Source: Symbiodinium natans
Lineage: Eukaryota > Sar > Dinophyceae > Suessiales > Symbiodiniaceae
Assembly: GCA_905221605.1 (NCBI GenBank)
Contig: CAJNDS010002453.1
Location: 250,001-314,000 of the forward strand
DNA length: 64,000 nucleotides
Direction: 5' to 3'
The position numbers and the translations under genes are program-made. The stretch's first letter is position 1. Each line of letters starts with the position of its first letter. The notes under the pieces were generated by a model. That model saw only the letters and a program-made list of their open reading frames with translations, was not told the origin of the DNA and did no database searches. Of this stretch, positions 16,090 to 28,017 are shown piece after piece.

Positions 16090-19000
16090 CTATAATTGTG
16101 GTATTGATTGAAAGAGCCTTGCGTACAATATGTTCTGGTTGGTGCAGCTATAATCCTTATGGAAGGAGATACCGCAGAATTACATGTGCGGATGTTCAAC
16201 ATTCAAGGGGATTCGCTTACAGTGCAGCAGTGCATGCGATTGCACAAACGTCCTTGTGGCAATTGTAAGCCCGGGACGATGTGAGTGAATGGATGCAGAA
16301 TGATCTCACCCGTCTCCGTACAGAGTGAGCTTCTACGAGAACCAGCTTACTTGCAGGAAACAGTTTTCGCCAAGTTGCAGGAAACTCCAAAGTGGAGAGC
16401 GCTACGAGGCCATCACACAATACCAGATGTGCCCAACGACAAGAGGTACTAGGAAGTGAGGAAACCCGCTAGTGTACAGGTGATGTTGAGATTACAGTTC
16501 GCGCAACATCAAGGCGGGGTGTAATGTTTTGTATTACTTGGGAACCCTACCCAAAGACCCAAGGGTTGTTGAGTGAGTGTGACCGTTCAGCGCCTTGTCG
16601 GACTTAAAAATATGTGTGCGTTTAGCACCTCCGCTTCAAGTTGGGTTTTCACACCTTTCGTCCTCTCAAGGGTTTCGAACCTCAGGGGTGGGGTGGTGTT
16701 TGGCTTGTGTGAGTAGGCGCGTCCGCGACACATGGAGCTGATACGCTTATGTCAATCAACACGTGGTGAACAAAAGCTGCAGGGGGGTCGAGTGCTATCA
16801 AATTCCCACTTTGTGCTCTGCGACGAGTATCAAAAAAGCTTCGCATAATCGCCGGACATGTGTGGGCGCGGAGGTAGCCAATACGTATGAATGGCAGTTA
16901 ACATCACGCCCTGCGGAGAGTGCAGGTGTGCGAGTGCTGTCGCGACTGCGCATGGTCTCTGATATTTCCCTGCAGAAGGCTGGAAGTGATGCCATTTCTT
17001 GCGTGCGTGCGCAGTGGGAGTCATTGGTGGTGCAATGGACGCCAGGGGGCTGCGATTTTATAAGCAAAGGGCCTCCGGCTTCCGCTCCGAGCACCAGCCT
17101 TGCGGACGGTCTTTGGTGTTCGGGGTCCACCTCTTTTTTCTCTGTCTCGAGATCATATGGCGCGTAAAAATTGCCTGTACTGAATCCCATGAAAGGATCC
17201 GGGGAGTTCCTCCGAGCCTCGACGCAAAGAAGCATATTTTTCCTGTTTCCACGGAATGGGGCTGCTACTGGCCGGCTTGGTTCGAGAGACAAGGGAGTCA
17301 GCACAGCTAGGTCTTGGCATCATCCCGGGAGCCTGCCTGTACCTCCACATAGTGTGTTGGCACGCTTGCCCTGAAACAGCATTCTTGTTTTGCTAAGCCT
17401 GCTAAGCTGCCTTTCACAGCTTGCTGACGGTCTTCCCATTCCGGGGTTTCATCGGTTGCCAGGCGATAAATCGCAGGGGAAGTGTCCAAATTAGGGATAT
17501 CAAGAGAGAGCCCAGGAAAAAGGGAATTGACTGCATTCTGCCCGCTGGGCGAGGATAGGCTTGCCGCGGACAGAGCAGCCATTCACAAAAGGGCCTTTGC
17601 AGAGAATGGATTGGTTACAAAGAAGTCGGAGCGTGTCGCAATGCGCGAGCGCACGGAGGACATGCCTTGCAGGGGCGGGAATCCTTGGTCCTTGGCCCCA
17701 GGCATGTGTACCCTGGACCGTCTCAAATGCCAGCGGGCTGTGGCGGCGGTCAGTTTGTGCTCCGCCCATGACACCTCATACACACAATAATGTCCTAGCA
17801 GGCCGCGAAGACGAAGTCTGAGTGCTTGGCTGCCATGGACGTGTTCCTTGAGGTTTGTTCGCATGTGCGTGCGGCGGATGAAGTTGTGGGTGCCGCAACG
17901 AGGAGGAAGTACGACTCTGCAGCGATGTCAATGCAAACCTGCACTTTTTCAGCTTGTGACAATTGACTCCAGCACAAGGCTCTCTTGTTGGAGAAAATTC
18001 GGGCGCTTTCAGGAACGATGACACAGGGTGCAGTCGAGGAAGGCAGCTTCGCTGAGCAAGTGGATTTGCCGACCTGGCAGCCACAAAGAAAGTCAGTAGG
18101 CTCAGCTTTGCAAATGTGCCTTTCAAATGTTTGTATTCACATCAGGGGGTGGCAGTGAGTTCACGGCGTGCCTTTGTGGGCACGCATCAGCCGTCTCAGT
18201 CAGCGTGCTTGGACTTTCACTTCCAGGTCGATCTTTTTCCAAACACCAAGTTTAGCTCTAAATGTTCACTGCATCTGTTGTATGATATCGGCCTGGCCAC
18301 CTTCACTACACAGACGAAGTCGCAACTGACCAATCAAAGTTGTGGGTCCTTCCGCCGATGTGTTGGCCAACACCTTAAGTGACCGACGGCGAATGTTTGC
18401 GGTCATGTTAACTTGCAGCTTGAAGTTCGGGGATGGAGTGGTAAAACCGGTTTGTGTGGTTTTGTAAGGGCTTTTGCCCGAGTGCAAATACAGCGCATTG
18501 TGTGATGCGATGCAAACTGTGGCCATGAGGAAAAATGATGCCTGCCAACACGTGGGTAAGCAAGCCATCACGAGCATGCTGCGTATGATCCCTTCGCAGC
18601 TTGCAACGCGAAGTGCCGCCGATGCGCCACCTGCGTTGTTTTCTTGTGTCATTTTCCCATGCATTCTGACCACATACCAGCGCAAAGTGGGTTCATTTAA
18701 GAAGACCAATCCACACACATCAAGGGCAATGAGAGGTTGAGGTGAAGGACTTTTCAAGTTGAACTTTTTAAAAGGATTTCGGCACAGTGCAAACAAAACT
18801 ACAGGTGCCATTTCTTAAGGATCTCCTCGTGAGTCAGGTCTGTGAGAAAAATAGATTCCATGCCAAAATGCGAACTGGGCACAAGACAGTCTTAAACAGC
18901 TGATCCCTCCCTTGCAAAGTAAGATCGGTGTTGTGTTTTGTTGCTGGTAGGCAGCCCCTTCAATGCGTCAACATCTCAGTCCCCACATGTCAGAAGTGAA

Positions 19001-19750
19001 GCCTGCACAAGGTGTGAGCCAGTCCACCACGAACCACCAAGAAACACACCAAGCCGCACCGGCCGACCAACCAAAAATCAAAAAGGAAGATCGGTGCTAG
19101 TCAGACTGCAGAGCAGTGAGGCAGAGCATATACACTGATGCAGCTGAAGTCTCCGGCAGACTGGTAGCTGTAACAAGGGACGGTTCAAAACGATCCAGGC
19201 CGCAGTCGATACTGCTTTGCTTGTCTGTCTACCACACAAACTGCAAAAGACAACAGCTTACCAGAACCAAGTTTCATTCCATCATCCTTGGGCGGGAGGC
19301 GTGCGACATCTTGGTTGGCGTGCACAGAAATTCAAATGAGTAACTTACTATCCACTCTGGAAGAATATCATCACCGGACAGCAGCTCTATGCCTAAAACG
19401 CAAAAGGTGTTGTTCTGCCATTGCGGTTTTGTGAGTGAACCAGTAGCCTCCGTCCTGGCAGCTCTTCATTACGGCTGATGTTGTGACTCCAAGGCCAAGC
19501 ATGAGCAGCACTTATCCACAGTGTCTTGAATTTCAAATCTGACCAGCACGTGGAATGCTCTCCACTACCGCACTTCCCGAGAAAGTGAGCAGATCAGAAG
19601 GCTGAGGAGATTGCAAACGGACATGCAAAAGGGCAACTTAGGCCAGTCGTTTTCAATGTTGAACAATGTGTAGTTGCAAAACTGGATGAATTCATCATCA
19701 TACTGGCTGCAGGGCTTTATAGATACTCGAACCACGGACCGTCCGGAAAC
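16090..19750. other. Gene-poor stretch, nothing recognised
   Basis: Both strands show only short ORFs without recognisable motifs or consistent coding composition. No repeat array longer than a few units was seen. Confidence 0.4.
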
Positions 19751-19828
19751 AGGTGAAGAAGGCTGTGGCCAAGTCGGGCAAGCGCATAGCTACGGGCTTT
19801 GGGCGCTTCGATCAAGTAAGTGGCGTGT

Positions 19829-20298
19829 TCATGAAGACATCGGATGAGCTGAGTCTATGGAGTTTGGAATCTGAAAGAGCTGAAGACATTTCTCAAGCTT
19901 GGAAAAAAGTATTCGGTCAAAGGCCTTCCACAAATCCAGCGACAACATGGAACCACCTTCTAGTTGCCCGGAAGTTCTTCCAGCTATCGTGTTGGCCAAA
20001 AAATTGCGTGACGGTGCGAAAGCACAGTCAAGGGCATCACCAAGTCGACCAGTGGGGATCAAGGACCGGGGCAGAAGGGAGGTCTTAGAGAGTCAGGCGA
20101 GGGAAGTGGATTGGATGGTTGGGGGAGGAGTGCTACCTGGATATCGTGCCAGTCAGCTGCTAGGTGAAGCGGAGGCCTTGATTCGCGCGTGAAATGGCGA
20201 AGAAAAGCGTGGGAGCAAGCAGGTACTTGGGTGGCAAGGCAAGGCTCCGATAGTTTTTGCAGGTAGTTTTTGAGGGTCAAGGGCTCCTTGAGGCTCAA
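19829..20298 (-). pseudogene. LINE-type reverse transcriptase fragment
   Basis: On the minus strand the frame from 20062 to 19829 contains MLSLDLWKAFDRI, the RT palm motif A of non-LTR retrotransposons (LDxxKAFD), then LFSKLEKCLQLFQIP, the usual following helix. The minus frame just upstream (20298-20062) has SLRPPFC in the place of the LINE RPI(x)L motif, but a stop separates the two. No FADD box or endonuclease was found. Decayed, 5' and 3' truncated. Confidence 0.5.
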
Positions 20299-22010
20299 GC
20301 CTTAAGGGAAAGAGAAGGAAAGTGGTGGAAAGGGCGGATGAAGATGCCTACAAGGTGCCGGAGCGCAAGCGTGAAACCATAACCTGCTGGGATGAGAAAT
20401 ACGGCGGCAGGTCTTGGACTTCTTTTCTGTTGTGCACCCTGAAAAGGCATGAGCACAAGACAAAGCAGCAGGAACATGTTGGGGATTCTTGCTCCAACTG
20501 ACGAACAAGCAAGCAGCATTGTTGACCGTACATGCAGCCTCCGATACGACCTAAAGGTGCAAGAAACATGATTCTGCCCCTTTCTGAGCTGTGAAAGTTT
20601 GGGAGTCGTAAGAAACGTCGAACGCCCAAGAGCATTTACCAGCTGCACCGCAGCAAATTTGACAAGAAGTGCGGGATGTCGATTTTGCGAATGCCTTGGC
20701 ATGTGTTGCCGGATCGTTGTGCATGGTTTACGCCCTTGGCTTGTTTCGTTTTTGTGTACCGCCAGCCTTGCAAAGCCACTTGTACTTTCGGAGTGATTGA
20801 GGCTGTATGTGCTGCAGCATTTGACTCAAGACTGTGAGCAACTGGGGCGCTTCCGACAGAGGTGCAACACAACGCCCCAGCCGCTTTCTTGGTTGTTTTC
20901 GTGCTTACATGCGGAGCTGAAGGTTTGGTAGCCTGAAGCAGCTTGTCAAGTCCAAGTTGGCACATTGCAAGGCGCATCCTCGGTGGCTCCGGTCCTTTTT
21001 CCAGAAGCTGATCACGGAACAGCAGCAGTGAGGCCCTAGAAGTGAAAGGGGACGGATTCATGCTGGCTTTCTTGATGTACGTGATCATTCGCATGACATG
21101 GGGATCTTGACAGGTCCAGCGGTGACCCAAAAATGAGGCGCACGATCCTAACCCAGTGTGATTCTTGCGTGCGAGCAGCCTGTCGCCTGCCTGGTCGACT
21201 TGCCTTTGACAGGCGGTCTGGCGCACGCAAGCCTGCTGGGAAGCCCCCTGCAGGCACGGAAGTTGCACCCTGCAGGCATCATCTTTGGGAGGCGGGGAAG
21301 GGAGCTGGTTGTGTGAATGCTATCTTGACGCAGATGCCGCCGAGAATGCGCCGACCAAAGCAGATCCGGCACACGTTAAACTGTCCATGAATGAGTGTGG
21401 GCGTCATGTGTGAGCCGACAGTTTTGTCTAGTCTAGCGCCGGCAGAGGCACATTCTTTTGTTGTGCCAGTCAGTGTTCTTCGCATTTCGGCCATTTCGGG
21501 TGTGCAGCCTTCACAGTTATCCGGCCGTGAAATGGCAGGAGCAGCTTGGTCTTCGACGCAGCAGATCGATGGGTTCACGTTCAGAGTTGGCAAACATGGC
21601 CTGATGGCCCAGATTTTTGAGATGACTTTTGCGGTTTCGGATTGCGTGGGGGCTTGTGGGCTGGAAAAGGCGAACACTGGATCCTGAATCCGAGTCTTGC
21701 AGGGTTTGGACGGTGGCAGAGTTCGGGGCTCAGGGTTGCAAGGAATGCTATATCTTGGAGCATACTTGCCCCGTTTTGGAGGTGCCTTGGGGCAGGTCGG
21801 TAAGCTTTATAGGGCTGAGGGGCTTCACTTGGACCCAAATCTCTATGAATGGGTGCGGGGAAGGAGGTCCTTTTTTGCCCGAGGTGTACAGAGAGGGTTC
21901 CTTCTAGTTGCTAAAGAGTCAAGGGACTCTAACCTAAGGCGTTACAATACCGGAAGCCAATTTTGGGGCTCTTATTGTATAATTCTACTTCTGACTAGGG
22001 CTTCGGGCTT

Positions 22011-22036
22011 AGGGTATTGGGTTTAGGGTTTAGGGT
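22011..22036 (+). repeat. Interstitial telomere-like TTTAGGG tract
   Basis: Short run of TTAGGG/TTTAGGG units with variants. Similar short tracts occur at about 23693-23709, 28386-28425 and 33872-33918 (plus sense) and at 26530-26590 (CCCTAAA sense). Confidence 0.7.
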
Positions 22037-23837
22037 CCTGAGGCCTGACCCCGTGTTTCGTGTGGCACCGTCCCCAAAACAAGCCCAAACCCCCCACTGC
22101 TGCTAGAAAGTTGGACTTGTGAGTCACCTTGCGCAGGTGGAGCAGCTGTCGGAAACCAGCGGGAGTGGCTCAGTGCGCATGTTGACGCGCGCAGGCCGAC
22201 AGATACTGACGGGATGAGCTCGGCATGTGAGAGTCAGAGTTGGAGAGATGCATGACACAGGCCTTTGCTTGGCCATGGGAGTTGTGCTGGTGGCGGGTTA
22301 CCATACGCCAATGCCTGAGTTTCGATGCCCACCACGCCGCTAGGAATTGCCGTCGCCTCTGCAAGTCTGTAATTCTGCAAAACCTCAGGCCAGTATGGCT
22401 TGTCCCCTTTGGCATCGTATTCGAGGGAGTGTCACTCGCGTGGTTCTATTTGATTCAGAAGGAGCGGCGTTCTGTGTTGTCATGAGCAAGGCTTTGTAGC
22501 ATACATGGACATTTGTCCAGGACTGTGAGAAGGGCCACTTTTTTCCGAGCCCTGCGCTGAACACGGTGGTGTCCTACCTCCTCCGCACGTTTCCCAGCAT
22601 CTCCCAGCATCTCTTTTCAGCGCGTGTGATCGTCGTGTGATCAGTATAGCCCTGGCCAGTGAAGGCTGGGAGCTGCACATGGCCGTGGCGATCATGCTCA
22701 CCACCACGCAGGCGCCGGGTCTGAATCGAAGATACTCGAACTTCCCCATGACTCCCTAGGAGTCCGCAGGAGTCTTTAGGAATCTTTTCCTGACGCCGAT
22801 CCCGATCTCAGATTTGGAGCTTTGGAGCGCTGCTCAAGTTCTGGCTGCTTCCATTCCTGGTGATGCAAGCCACACTGGCAACCACCACGAACTCTGATGA
22901 GGCGGGGGGGGGGGGGTTGGAGTCAGGGTGAAGAATAAGAAGAGGCTTTTGTTGTCTGATGTGAGGACGGGACGAAGAAACAGCGACAGCCCGGCTCAAT
23001 CAGAAAGTCTCCTTCGATGACATCGCTTCCTGCCCGCATTCTAAGCCTTTAGTCACCCTACCATGCCGACCTCCGGCCGCCAGAGCCCGAGACGACCATC
23101 CCACTAGGTGTGTTGGCCGCTCTGAGGTTGGAGCTGCTTTTCCCAGAACTGGAGCCGGGGGGCCCAAAAAAACCTCAGACCCCACAGGTCTGGAGCTCCT
23201 GAGTGAAAGGTTCGCAGGCTGAACGCCTGTTCCGTTTCAACGAGAAGCGACAAGGCTGTCCCATGTTCACGCTTTGAAGATGAGATGTTGCAAGTTTGTC
23301 TTTGAGGTGTTCAACATTGTCAGACTCGCAAGCTCTCCCCCACGAGATACTGTGATCGTGACGAGTATGCGGCCTTCAAGCCCTTAACCCTCAAGCCCCC
23401 AACCTTAAAAAATCGTAGATCCATCTCTTTCAAGGTCGGCGGATTTTCGTTCTACCCACATTCAACCCCAAAGTCGCCAAACCTCAGCCCCAAGCACTGA
23501 ACACCCGACAGCCCCGTAAAATCTGCCCCATGAACCTTGAAACCCCTTAATCACCCCTGCTTGCTTAGGTCCACGGCGTCGCAAGTTTCAGATCTGCTTG
23601 ACATCGCGCAGCACGCCGACCAGTCTTCAGTCTTCCGGCGCCAGGTCCGGGGATTTCGGGTTAAGGGTTTAGGATCTAGGGTATGTAGGGGGTGCATAGG
23701 GTTTAGGGTTGTGAGGCTTTAGGTTTTTAGGAGTTTCGGTTTTTGGTTTTGGTTTTAGGGGGTCTCGAGTTTTGGAGTGTTAGGGGGCTTCGGTGTTGGG
23801 GTTTTGGGATGTTTGTTGTGTATTTTGCATGTTTTTC

Positions 23838-23841
23838 TTTT

Positions 23842-23872
<31 letters not shown>
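23838..23872. repeat. Homopolymer junction T(n)G(n)
   Basis: A run of about 14 T followed directly by more than 20 G. A second G run is at 22903-22916. Such runs are prone to length error in assemblies. Confidence 0.8.
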
Positions 23873-24045
23873 TGGAGACTTCAGGGTCAGCATGTTGCCC
23901 CCCATGTACATGGAGTCCTCAGACGTTTGATGGGTCCTCTTGGCACCCAGACTAAAGGAATAGACTACCAACAAAGACCCGAAAACGGCCCATAACTTAA
24001 CCCCGAGGTGCTTTAAAGCTTCAAGTCTTGGGAGTATTGGGTGCA

Positions 24046-24780
24046 TCGGCGAGTTTGCTGAAGGGGGCGTTGAAGCAGGTGAGTGGTGACCAGGAGGACG
24101 AGGAGGATCAGCAGCAGCTGCTTGATGCCAGTGACATTGTGGCCCATGTCAGTTTCGTGAAGGTTTTGCTTTGTGCAGGACTGGCAATTTGGGGTTGCAC
24201 TCCATCAAATTCCTATGTGAGATCCTCAGTACGTAAGCTTTATATGCCGCCTTGGCAGCACAAGATGTTGGAATGCGTGGTCAAGGCTGCCGACGCACAG
24301 AGTCAGAGCTCAGGTACCAGCTACAACGGCTGTCCAAAAACTTGTCCAAAGAGTTGCAGCGTGCGCGTAACCCGGCTGCAATCCCTGCAGAGATTCTTCA
24401 AGCGAACGTTTCTGCTGCTTATCTCCCTTCAGCGCGAGGCAGTGGAAGTTTTGGATCCAGTACAGACCTGGCTGGCATGGCTGGGCTGGCACCACAATCC
24501 GGATCTGAAGAAAACTTGCAGAGACTGCGGGAGGCCGCCCTGGCCGTTGCTACTACAGCCTGCTTTGTGGTTTGCTGGAGGATCTTGCGGTTTTAAACAG
24601 GCCTCAAAAGCGAAGTCCAAGAACCGGCTTCGTCCTCGGCCAGAAAGGAGCGTCCTTCACTCTTCCGTCCTCCCTGCTGTTCTATGTCGTGTCCAGGTCG
24701 AAGAAGAAAAAAACTCCGTTGGAGCAGATTCTCAACATCATTGGCTGGCCGGCCACTGCGCCAAACAAGTGAGCTGCAAA
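24046..24780 (+). CDS. Possible exons of an unknown protein
   Basis: Three plus-strand stretches look coding: 24046-24150 (acidic, Gln-rich: GDQEDEEDQQQLLDASD), about 24252-24590 (ELRYQLQRLSKNLSKELQRA, a likely coiled helix, then a Ser/Gly-rich linker and NLQRLREAALAVATTA) and about 24600-24772 (PRTGFVLGQKG … KKTPLEQILNIIG). They lie in different frames and would need splicing. No family recognised. They could be 5' exons of the PKS gene or a separate small gene. Confidence 0.25.
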
Positions 24781-24789
24781 TGTACAAAT

Positions 24790-27700
24790 TTTTCAGTTCC
24801 GTCGAGTACCCTCTTTTGGGCTGCGTGTCGTGAATGCTTCCGAGGCTCGCTACTTGTTTCGAGAGATGTGGCTGTGGACTGAGCGGGACCTTACCCTCTA
24901 TGCCGTGGTCTCGCTCTTCTTGGTTGAGGTGTATGCCCCTTGGAGACCAAAGAAGTGTGTTGGTTTACGAATATCAGGGGGCCCCTGATCTAAACCCCCT
25001 ATAGGATTCCCTTAGAAAAAGGACCCCAATGAGGTAGCCCTACTTCGGAAACCCCCATGTGGGTTGAGCACAAGAAATCCTGGGATGCTGTGATGTGCTG
25101 TGACGGCCCAGGTTGGCACCCAGTACTTCGCCTGGTCTCCCGTGTGTCTCCTTTACCCGATCCTCTCCAGCTCTTCAGGCGCTCTCATCCGCTTTCTTGC
25201 GACTCCTTGGCTAACAAAAGCCTTTGTTGCAGGCTCCAGGAAAGCTCAAGAACTCCAAGATGAGCTAGTGATGATTTTTGCACCCGAGCTGCTCGGTCAA
25301 GAAACAGTAGAGTGGCCTGAGCTTGTTTAAAATTTGCTTTTGATTTTGCGTGTGACAAGGAGGAGCCTCTGGGAAGGGACCGTGGTCGTGGAAGTTCTGT
25401 CTGCGTGTAATCGCAGGTATCGTTTTTGGCGGAGGGTGAACATTCCGGTGGCCATTCAGGCTAAGTGGGAGCAGCTACTCTTGTGCGCGCACTGTGTGCT
25501 GACATGCGCCAGCTGCTGCATGGCTCCCGATAGGTGCTGGTTTGCCATAACATGACGATCTATTTCCTTATCGCCGCTTAGAAGCATTGAGGATTTTTTG
25601 AAAAGCCTCGAGGAGGGTCATGCGCGTCATGCTGTTCTGCGAGGTGCTGCTCATATCGCCTGGCCATAGGCAAGCAGAGCGGGGATATGCACATCGGCTA
25701 GTAGCTCTGCTACCCAAGCTCAGAGCCACCCAAGCACAGCACCCAAACTCCTGGACTTTGGCCTTTCGCAAGGAGAGTGCTTCTGCTGTTGTAGCTTAGG
25801 GAGTGACGTGTCGGCCGCCTAACTCCTGCTGTTGCGGCAGCGTCACATTGCCACAGGGATCTGTATGTGGGGAAAACCCCATGTTGGCAGACCTATGCCG
25901 CGCCCTTGGTGCCCTCATAATTCGTCCGAATACCGCATTTCGACGCGTTCTGCTGTTCCCTTGTGCCAAAGAGGTCTGGGCTTTTCTCCTGCTGGCAGCA
26001 GCCTCGGTTTGCTGTTCAGGACGGAGGCTGAAATACTCAGACCCAGGTGCTTTCAATTGTGGGAATGGTTGGAACGAACCTGGTTTGGGCTGTGGGCAGC
26101 ATCCGTCCGAGCCTACCACAAAAGGCAGGCCGCTTTGAGTCCTCACTCTGGTTGAAGAGCATGGCCAATCCTCGCAGGTCGCCCTCATGATTTGTCAATC
26201 TCTCGCCAACCAGGCAACGCTGCCCTTCATGATATTCTTGGATCGTAGAAGTTGCTCCGAGTACTCACCGTGCCCTGCAACCATGCACACCCTGCAGGGT
26301 TCGATTTTTCGATGGTCACGAGATCAGCGCTGTCATTTGAAGAACAAAGGTGCTCCAGGGAGAGGTTCGGGTGGGGCCTTCCAAGGACCGATTTGATGAC
26401 AGTATTCGCTTATATTCTGCTTCGGCGCAGTGACAGGTACGGACGCTGATCCTTTCGACCCACAGCGCGGGCTGACCTACCGCTACATGGGATGGTGTAT
26501 GATGCACAAGACTCCGAAGATGATTGAGGCCCGAACCCTAAACCCTCAACCCTAAACCCTAAATCCTAAACCCTAAAAACCCTAAAGCCCTCAAACTCCT
26601 AAAACCTTAGTACCATCTTGTACCTGAATGTCATAGTTTTGGAGCTTCAAAGGGTGTGGTTCTTGTCAGGCCACCCGCTCTGTGGATGTCCGCGACCTTC
26701 TCTTGGACCAGGCCATGGGCATGGCCCTTATTGGGACAATAGGTAGTTGTGAGACGCGTCGACTAGTTTTGAGATGTCCTATATAGGTAGTAGGGTTTAG
26801 GTCCGCAGGACCTTTAGGGTCCATGTGAGTATCCTCCTGGGGGTAGTACTAGTACGAATAGTACGAGAACTGCCAGCACTAGTCATACTCGTGGTAGGGG
26901 TTTAGGGGGCGGTTGCGCAGGTCGTGATGTTTCAAGCCGACGTGGATGCGTGGTGGAACCTTTCATTCTGCCATGCGATCCCTGCATTTGCTGCTTGTCA
27001 ATGACTGGGTGTTTCCATGTCCTCGAAGTCGGGAGTTGTTGCAGCTCCAACAGCATGTTAATTGTTGTAGATCGCTTTTGTGACACGAAGAGCGTTCTTT
27101 GGCCTTAGGCGACGCTCCTATGGGGTGAAGAGCTCTTCCTGGGGTGGGTCATTGCCGGCTGCACCAGGCACGACACGCGGGGCACATGACATCATGCACT
27201 GTTGACTGCTGGAGCCCCCCTCTCTCTCCATCTCTCACTCCCTCTCTCACTCTCCCTCTCTCTATCTCGCTCTCTCTCTCTCTCTCCCCCTCCCTCCCTC
27301 CTCTCAAAATCACCTCCAGGAGGGCAGAGGCTTTCGAATGTTTGGGTTTCTTTTCCGAAGCTCGCATTTGCCTGCATCGCGTGAGGTCGGTGCTCGCCAT
27401 GCACATCAACCTCATCCTCTTGCGCTTCCAGCATCTGTGGTGCCCACAGAAGGTGCTGATATCAGCCGCAGATTCTTCCGAGGAGGAGGAGGACTGTAGA
27501 TTCTGTGCAAATTGGAGTCTGTGCATGTCCGCCATGCAAAGTTGGTCCATGCTTTCAACATATAGTTGTGAGTTAAGAGTTGATCACCTGACAGGACTTG
27601 ATGGCGAAGAAGAGCTTCACGCGCCAGGCAATGCCGCAATACCGAATATAATCCTGAAAACTCTGCATCACGTACAACCGTATTCTCTAGAGGTCTCCGA

Positions 27701-28015
27701 GCAGATGCGCCGTAAGGGCACTGAACACCAGCCGGCACTACTTCGCTCTGCCAGGGCCCCAACTGGTCTCAACTTTTGATGCCGCATCAGTGAAATGTCG
27801 GAACCGTTCGAAGCTGCCATCCCTACTGCAGCTTTTGCAGGCTTCCATTGCTGACGTCGGCTTGGCTATGGAGCAGGAGCTATGTAGCCGCTGCAAGCGT
27901 GAATTCTGCTGGGCCCTTAGGCCCGAGACCTAAGACTCCTAAGACCTTTAAACCCCCTTGGGACCGAGTTCTGCAGCTGCATCTCTCTTAAAGCTTAAGG
28001 GCCTAAGGGTCGGAA
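24790..28015. other. Gene-poor stretch upstream of the PKS gene
   Basis: No recognisable domain on either strand. Contents: a CCCTAAA-type tract (26530-26590), a CT-rich microsatellite (about 27214-27302) and scattered degenerate CCCTAAA-like text. ORFs here are short and without sustained coding character. Confidence 0.4.
27214..27302. repeat. CT-rich microsatellite
   Basis: Pyrimidine tract of TCTC/CCTC units. It yields Ser/Leu/Pro-rich or Glu/Arg-rich spurious frames. Confidence 0.8.
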
Positions 28016-28017
28016 GT

